A model generated the notes under the pieces. It saw only the letters and a program-made list of their open reading frames with translations. It did no database searches and was not told the origin of the DNA. Shown here in pieces: positions 5,008 to 8,619 of a stretch of 8,619 nucleotides of DNA. Position 1 is the first letter of the stretch; the number at the start of each line of letters is the position of its first letter. This DNA comes from Actinomycetota bacterium (lineage in GTDB: Bacteria > Actinomycetota > Acidimicrobiia > Spongiisociales > ZC4RG35): the NCBI GenBank assembly GCA_019347585.1, contig JAHWLC010000035.1:1-8619 (forward strand), given 5' to 3'. The position numbers were made by a program, and so were the translations under genes.

Positions 5008-5777
5008 GTGGAGCCGTAGGCCCCGATGGTGAACTGGGTGTAACCGAGCTCGAAGAAGGTGTCGGCGTGGTCCTCGAGGATGCGCCGCCGCTCCTCGGGC
5101 TCGGGTTCGAGACCGAGGCCCCACTCGATCTCCCGGGGGTCGCGGCCGATCTCGGCGCACCACTTCTCTAGGGCCTCGATGGCGGGGGCGAGCTCGTCGG
5201 GGTTCTCGGGGAACTTGGCATGCCAGCTGTCGCCGTGGTTGGCGAGGATCCGCATCGTCTTCTTGGGCCCGGTGCCGCCGATCAGGATCGGGATGTGCCG
5301 GGTCGGCGGGGGGTTGAGCTTCGTCCAGCGGTCCTTGATGACAGGCAGGTCCCGGGCCAGAGCGTCGAGGCGGCTCCCCTTGGTCCCGAACTCGTACCCG
5401 TACTCCTCGTAATCGCGGCGGAACCATCCCGACCCGATCCCGAAGATGAGCCGGCCTCCCGAGATGTGGTCCACGGTGCGGGCCATGTCGGCGAGGAGGT
5501 TGGGATTGCGGTAGGAGTTGCAGGTGACCAGGCAGCCGATCTCGATGGTGGAGGTCTGTTCGGCCCAGGCTCCGAGCATGGTCCAGGCCTCGAAATGCTT
5601 GCCGTCGGGCGGCCCGTAGAGGGGGAAGAAGTGGTCCCAGTTGTAGACGATGTCCACGCCCTTCTCCTCGGCACGGCCAACCGCGTCCCGGATGTCTGAG
5701 TAGTCGGCATGCTGGGGGTGGAGCTGGATGGCGATGCGCACCGGGTGGGGACTGGGTCCGCGGGTGGTTTCAGCCAT
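4947..5777 (-). CDS. LLM-class F420-dependent oxidoreductase (Rv1855c-like family)
   Basis: This 276-aa luciferase-like TIM barrel is read on the minus strand. The order of motifs matches the F420-dependent Rv1855c-type family: VRIAIQLHPQ (13-22), WDHFFPLYGPPDG (47-59), HFEAWTMLGAWAEQTS (61-76), LVTCNSYRNPNLLADMARTVDHISGGRL (83-110), FGIGSGWF (112-119), GYEFGTKGSRLDAL (127-140) and IPILIGGTG (162-170). Such proteins bind the deazaflavin F420 and pass hydride to or from an unknown organic substrate. The ATG sits inside the end of the cyclase gene, sharing 8 nt (ATGGCTGA, 5770-5777), so the two are probably co-translated. The 3' end overlaps the RES gene tail to tail by 61 bp. Both C-terminal tails in the overlap are poorly constrained. 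The substrate and physiological role are unknown. Cofactor choice is inferred from family, not from tested residues. Confidence 0.92.
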   Translation of the reverse strand: MAETTRGPSPHPVRIAIQLHPQHADYSDIRDAVGRAEEKGVDIVYNWDHFFPLYGPPDGKHFEAWTMLGAWAEQTSTIEIGCLVTCNSYRNPNLLADMARTVDHISGGRLIFGIGSGWFRRDYEEYGYEFGTKGSRLDALARDLPVIKDRWTKLNPPPTRHIPILIGGTGPKKTMRILANHGDSWHAKFPENPDELAPAIEALEKWCAEIGRDPREIEWGLGLEPEPEERRRILEDHADTFFELGYTQFTIGAYGSTYPFDLVDEWLAWRDEKNSA

Positions 5778-7479
5778 CGATGGCCCCGGCGATCGCCAGG
5801 TCCTTCTTCCACCGCTCGACGAGGTCTCGGTCCTGATAAGGATTGCGCTCCAGCCACCCGGCCACGTCGACGGCGGGGAACCGCTCCTTGATCGCCTGCC
5901 CGGTGGCCTTCGCCCTCCGCTCCTGACCCATCTCCACCTGGGCCATGGCCAGCACCAGCAGCGCCTCCAGGTTCTGGGGGTGGTGCTCCAGCACCAGCTC
6001 GGCGAGCTCGGCGGCCTGCTCGTAGCGCTCTCCCATGAGCAGCGAGCAGGACTGCACCGTCGGGTACCAGGGTTTGTTGACCGCGGTGAGCCGCATGGCG
6101 AGGTCGGTGAGGTCCACCGCCTTCTCCCACTGCCCCATGTAGCGGCGCACGCTTCCTTCCACCCCGTAGGTGATGTCACAAGTCGGCCTCAGTATCTCGG
6201 CGCTTTCGATCTCGGTGAGCGCCTCCGCCGGCCGGCCACGTGAGGTGAGCACTGCCGCTCGTACCATTCGCCCGAGGCCGGTGAGATCACCGATCGCGAT
6301 CGCCGCGTCCGCCTGCTCGGCGGCGAGATCGAGGAGACGCTCCGGATCCCCCCACTCGTTGGCGGCCGCCAGCCAATTGGAGAAGGCGGAGAGGGTGTGG
6401 CCCACGGGAACCTCGGGATGGGCCTCGGCCACCTCGCCGAAGAGCCTGACCGCCTGTTGCCAGTCGAGCTTGTTCTCGGCGATGAGGAGGTGCCAGCCCC
6501 GGTACACCTTTTCGATCGACTCGTCATCGAGCAGCTCGGAGTAGATCCCGGCGGGCTGGCCCACGATGAGCTCCACCTCCACCGTCCGCCCCACCTCATT
6601 GGCCAGCTCCTCGGAGCGGGAGAGCAGCTCGTCGGCGGGCACGGTCCACTTGTGCGTCTTGACGGCGATGAACGTGGTCAGATCGACGAGGGGGGCGAAC
6701 ACCCGCACCGTGTTGCCCACCTGGTGCAGGCCGGGGGTGATCGTGTAGCGAGCCACCGCCTCGTTCCCTGCGCTGCTCTCCGCGGCCGCGTCGATCACCT
6801 TGAGACCCGGTATGGAGGCCAGCCGGTGAACCAGATCCTGGCGGAGCAGCCTGGCGGCGGCCGCGGTCTGCTCGTCGACGCCCTCGGTATCGGAGGGGAG
6901 GACCGAGAGTGTCGGCGCCTCGAGGTGGAGCGAGCGCCGGTGCTGGCCGGGGACCGCGCCGCTGGGTAGGTCGGCGAACTCGTACACCTCGACCGGCTCC
7001 GGAATGTTCTTCAGGGATTTCCGGCCGAGCGGTCGGAAACGGAGAGAAGGCTCGTCCAAAGCTCTGTAGACTCGGCCCGAGACGCTGAGGCCCCCGGGGC
7101 GGGCCATGGCCTGAATCCTGGCGGCCACGTTGAGGGCGTCCCCGGCGTAATCGCCGTCGTGCACAGTGGTCTCGCCCTGATCCATCCCCATCCGGAAGCG
7201 GACCCAGCGGGAGGAGGGGAGAGACTCGTTGTGGGACTCGATCTCCGAGGAGATGGAGATGGCGGCCTGCACCGCCTCCTCGGCGGTGGGGAACACGGCC
7301 ATGAAGTTGTCCCCGACGAAGTTGACCAAGGTGCCCTGGCTATCCGCCACCCGCTGTGCCACGAGTTTCGAGTATTCCTCGACCCTCGAGGTGGTCGCCT
7401 CCCGATCGTCGGCGAGGAGCCGGCTGTAGCCGACGATGTCGGCGTTGAGGGCGACTAGTTCCTCTGTCTGCTCGCTCAT
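5770..7479 (-). CDS. Class III nucleotidyl cyclase with TolB-like and TPR-like regions
   Basis: From ATG 7479 the protein has 569 aa. The cyclase domain spans about 5-172. Metal-binding Asp14 (NADIVGYSRL) and Asp57 (FVGDNFMAVF) are present, as are Asp110 (GDYAGDALNVAAR), the base-specifying position, and Asn117 and Arg121 for the transition state. The substrate-specifying Lys, 4 residues before Asp57, is Asn53, as in divergent cyclases linked to TPR or TolB-like modules. ATP versus GTP is therefore open. Residues about 185-300 resemble the TolB-like/CadC type domain (PTLSVLPS, IPGLKVID, LHQVGNTVRVFAPLVD). The rest is helical and TPR-like (for example RPAEALTEIESAEILRP and YEQAAELAELVLEHHPQNLEAL). 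There is no signal peptide or membrane segment, so it is probably a cytoplasmic signal integrator. An in-frame TTG at 7494 is possible, but AGGAGG just before the ATG favours 7479. It is downstream of the reductase by 51 nt and coupled to the oxidoreductase. Confidence 0.9.
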   Translation of the reverse strand: MSEQTEELVALNADIVGYSRLLADDREATTSRVEEYSKLVAQRVADSQGTLVNFVGDNFMAVFPTAEEAVQAAISISSEIESHNESLPSSRWVRFRMGMDQGETTVHDGDYAGDALNVAARIQAMARPGGLSVSGRVYRALDEPSLRFRPLGRKSLKNIPEPVEVYEFADLPSGAVPGQHRRSLHLEAPTLSVLPSDTEGVDEQTAAAARLLRQDLVHRLASIPGLKVIDAAAESSAGNEAVARYTITPGLHQVGNTVRVFAPLVDLTTFIAVKTHKWTVPADELLSRSEELANEVGRTVEVELIVGQPAGIYSELLDDESIEKVYRGWHLLIAENKLDWQQAVRLFGEVAEAHPEVPVGHTLSAFSNWLAAANEWGDPERLLDLAAEQADAAIAIGDLTGLGRMVRAAVLTSRGRPAEALTEIESAEILRPTCDITYGVEGSVRRYMGQWEKAVDLTDLAMRLTAVNKPWYPTVQSCSLLMGERYEQAAELAELVLEHHPQNLEALLVLAMAQVEMGQERRAKATGQAIKERFPAVDVAGWLERNPYQDRDLVERWKKDLAIAGAIDG

Positions 7480-7481
7480 GT

Positions 7482-7487
7482 CCTCCT
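7482..7487 (-). promoter_or_regulatory. Shine-Dalgarno AGGAGG that decides the cyclase start
   Basis: On the minus strand AGGAGG (part of GCGAGGAGG) precedes ATG 7479 by only 2 nt; pairing through the upstream GAGG gives about 5 nt. It favours the ATG over the TTG at 7494, which would put this motif inside the coding sequence. A TAGGTT at 7493-7498 fits TANNNT and could support a separate short-leader transcript, but with low certainty. Confidence 0.45.
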
Positions 7488-7530
7488 CGCTCAACCTACC
7501 TGGATCGGTGTCGGGCCGGACTGGCGGTGA

Positions 7531-8505
7531 TCAGTGCCCGGCGATGGAGCGAGGCCGGTAAGGGGCCTCCAGCTCGGCGATCTCCTCTTCGTCGAGGGTG
7601 ATGTCGACCGCGGCCACCGCATCCTCGAGATGGCTCTGCTTGGTGACCCCGACGATGGGGGCGGTGACCGCCGGCTTGGAGAGCGTCCAGGCGAGGGCGA
7701 CCTGGGCCCGGGTCGCCCCTCTGGCCTCGGCGACGGCCCCGACCGCCCCGACGATCTCCTCGACGGCGCCCTCGGGGTACCACTGCGGGGTGAACTGGTC
7801 GCTCTCCCCGCGGGCGGTGGCCTCCCGCTCCGAATAGGGGCGGGCGAGCAGGCCCCGGGCCAGCGGGCTCCAGGGGAGGAGGCCCACCCCCATGTCGAGA
7901 CAGAGGGGAATCATCTCCCGCTCCTCTTCCCGGTAGAGGAGGTTGAAGTGGTCCTGCATGGTGACGAACCGGGTCCACCCGCCGAGGTCGGCGGTGTGTT
8001 GGGCTTTGGCGAACTGCCACGCGTACATCGAGGAGGCGCCGATGTAGCGGACCTTGCCGGCGCGGACGCAATCGTCGAGCGCCTCCATGGTCTCCTCGAT
8101 CGGGGTGTGGTCGTCCCAGCGGTGGATCTGGTAGAGGTCGATGTGGTCCACACCGAGCCGGCGCAGCGAGGCTTCGACGGCGTCCATGATGTGGCCCCGG
8201 GACAGGCCCCGGTCATTGGGGTTGTCGCCGACCGGGAAGAACACCTTGGTGGCGATCACGTAGTCCTCGCGGCGGTCGAACGCTTTCTCGAGGAGGCGCC
8301 CGGTGATCTCCTCGCTGACGCCGCGGGAGTACATGTCGGCAGTGTCGAAGAAGGTGACGCCGGCGTCGGCGGCCGCCTTCACCAGGGGCTCGGCCTCGTC
8401 CTCGGTGAGAACCCAGTCCCTCCAGCCGGGGTCCCCGAACGACATCATCCCCAGACAGACCCGGGAGACGTTCAGCCCTGTGCTCCCCAGTCGTGTGTAA
8501 TCCAT
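7531..8505 (-). CDS. Aldo/keto reductase
   Basis: This 324-aa protein is a complete (beta/alpha)8 aldo/keto reductase. The N-terminus MDYTRLGSTGLNVSRVCLG is the classic opening. The catalytic tetrad is visible: Asp54 and Tyr59 in FFDTADMYSRG, Lys87 in IATKVFF, and His128 in DLYQIHRWD. The C-terminal block APIVGVTKQSHLEDAVAAVD is the usual NADP(H) phosphate and adenine binding segment. These enzymes reduce aldehydes and ketones with NADPH in the cytoplasm; the native substrate cannot be told from sequence. The ATG at 8505 lacks a good Shine-Dalgarno sequence but has TAGCGT exactly 6 nt before it. It sits 29 nt after the stop of an upstream gene tail and 51 nt before the cyclase ATG, so it may head or join the minus-strand operon. 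No key residue is missing. Confidence 0.95.
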   Translation of the reverse strand: MDYTRLGSTGLNVSRVCLGMMSFGDPGWRDWVLTEDEAEPLVKAAADAGVTFFDTADMYSRGVSEEITGRLLEKAFDRREDYVIATKVFFPVGDNPNDRGLSRGHIMDAVEASLRRLGVDHIDLYQIHRWDDHTPIEETMEALDDCVRAGKVRYIGASSMYAWQFAKAQHTADLGGWTRFVTMQDHFNLLYREEEREMIPLCLDMGVGLLPWSPLARGLLARPYSEREATARGESDQFTPQWYPEGAVEEIVGAVGAVAEARGATRAQVALAWTLSKPAVTAPIVGVTKQSHLEDAVAAVDITLDEEEIAELEAPYRPRSIAGH

Positions 8506-8511
8506 CAGCCC

Positions 8512-8517
8512 ACGCTA
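8512..8517 (-). promoter_or_regulatory. Candidate -10 element (TAGCGT) for the aldo/keto reductase
   Basis: On the minus strand TAGCGT fits TANNNT and its last base lies 6 nt from ATG 8505, the spacing of a leaderless promoter. It lies in the 29-bp gap after the upstream gene's stop. No clear -35 is seen 16-18 bp further up. If real, the reductase-cyclase-oxidoreductase set has its own promoter. Confidence 0.4.
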
Positions 8518-8534
8518 CCTCTCGGTGAGGAGGG

Positions 8535-8618
8535 TCACGCCTCTGACGGAGCCGCTCCCCAGAACGCCTTCCAGGTGGAGCGGCCGCTGCGCGCCACCCG
8601 CCGGAGGTACTGCAAGCT
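8535..8618 (-). CDS. C-terminal tail of an unidentified gene running in from the right
   Basis: A minus-strand frame enters from the window edge and ends at TGA 8535-8537, giving 27 codons. By my count 24 of the 27 codons end in G or C, the same bias as the real genes here, whereas the neighbouring minus frame shows it much less. The peptide runs SLQYLRRVARSGRSTWKAFWG then ends AAPSEA, a basic and aromatic tail with no family I recognise. It stops 29 nt before the aldo/keto reductase start, so it may be the previous gene in the same operon. The evidence is codon bias and spacing only; too little is present to name a product. Confidence 0.45.
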   Translation of the reverse strand, partial: SLQYLRRVARSGRSTWKAFWGAAPSEA

Positions 8619-8619
8619 G

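Noticed and set aside
4252..5427. Minus-strand open frame of 391 codons across the toxin and part of the oxidoreductase
   Set aside because: It runs through parts of three genes in the wrong frame. Its content is Arg/Pro/Gly-rich, and the real genes in the same DNA carry clear family motifs.
7159..7458. Plus-strand open frames opposite the cyclase domain
   Set aside because: Antisense shadows. The cyclase on the minus strand carries the conserved metal and catalytic residues across the same bases.
7480..7494. TTG start for the cyclase five codons upstream of the ATG
   Set aside because: The extra codons contain the AGGAGG ribosome binding site itself, so ATG 7479 is the better start.

Overview
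The window is a densely packed, strongly GC-rich stretch of bacterial chromosome that looks actinobacterial. Most codons end in G or C, GTG starts are used, there is an F420-type luciferase-like oxidoreductase, and several genes have a TANNNT -10-like hexamer 6-7 nt before the start codon and no Shine-Dalgarno sequence, as in leaderless actinobacterial mRNAs. The class cannot be fixed from this sequence; an uncultured Acidimicrobiia-like lineage is only a guess. There are no RNA genes, insertion sequences, integrases or CRISPR arrays.

Left part (1-2105). The window opens inside a surE-type nucleotidase gene that lacks its 5' end. A 58-bp spacer with short repeats leads to a 335-aa, single-domain cobalamin-independent methionine synthase of the core-MetE type. 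It closely recalls the MesD-type enzymes that lack the N-terminal MetE half. It converges on a small lipoprotein gene (DUF6174-like) on the minus strand.

Middle part (2106-5007), plus strand. A DUF4262 protein with a strong ribosome binding site is followed by an epoxide-hydrolase-like alpha/beta hydrolase (EHN family). Next is a two-gene Xre/MbcA-RES toxin-antitoxin cassette: the antitoxin and toxin genes overlap by 4 nt, and two adjacent copies of a 17-bp repeat lie just before the antitoxin. The RES protein keeps Arg, Tyr and Ser motif residues but appears to have Gln in place of the conserved catalytic Glu.

Right part (4947-8618), minus strand. A likely operon reads right to left: the tail of an unidentified gene, an aldo/keto reductase, a class III nucleotidyl cyclase fused to a TolB-like region and TPR-like helices, and an F420-dependent luciferase-like oxidoreductase (Rv1855c-like) whose start overlaps the cyclase stop by 8 nt. 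The 3' end of the oxidoreductase gene overlaps the 3' end of the RES gene tail to tail by 61 bp.

Nothing here is a clearly undescribed system. The points most worth checking are the altered RES active site and its tandem-repeat operator, the cyclase/F420-oxidoreductase pair, and the stand-alone methionine synthase without its expected partner in view.
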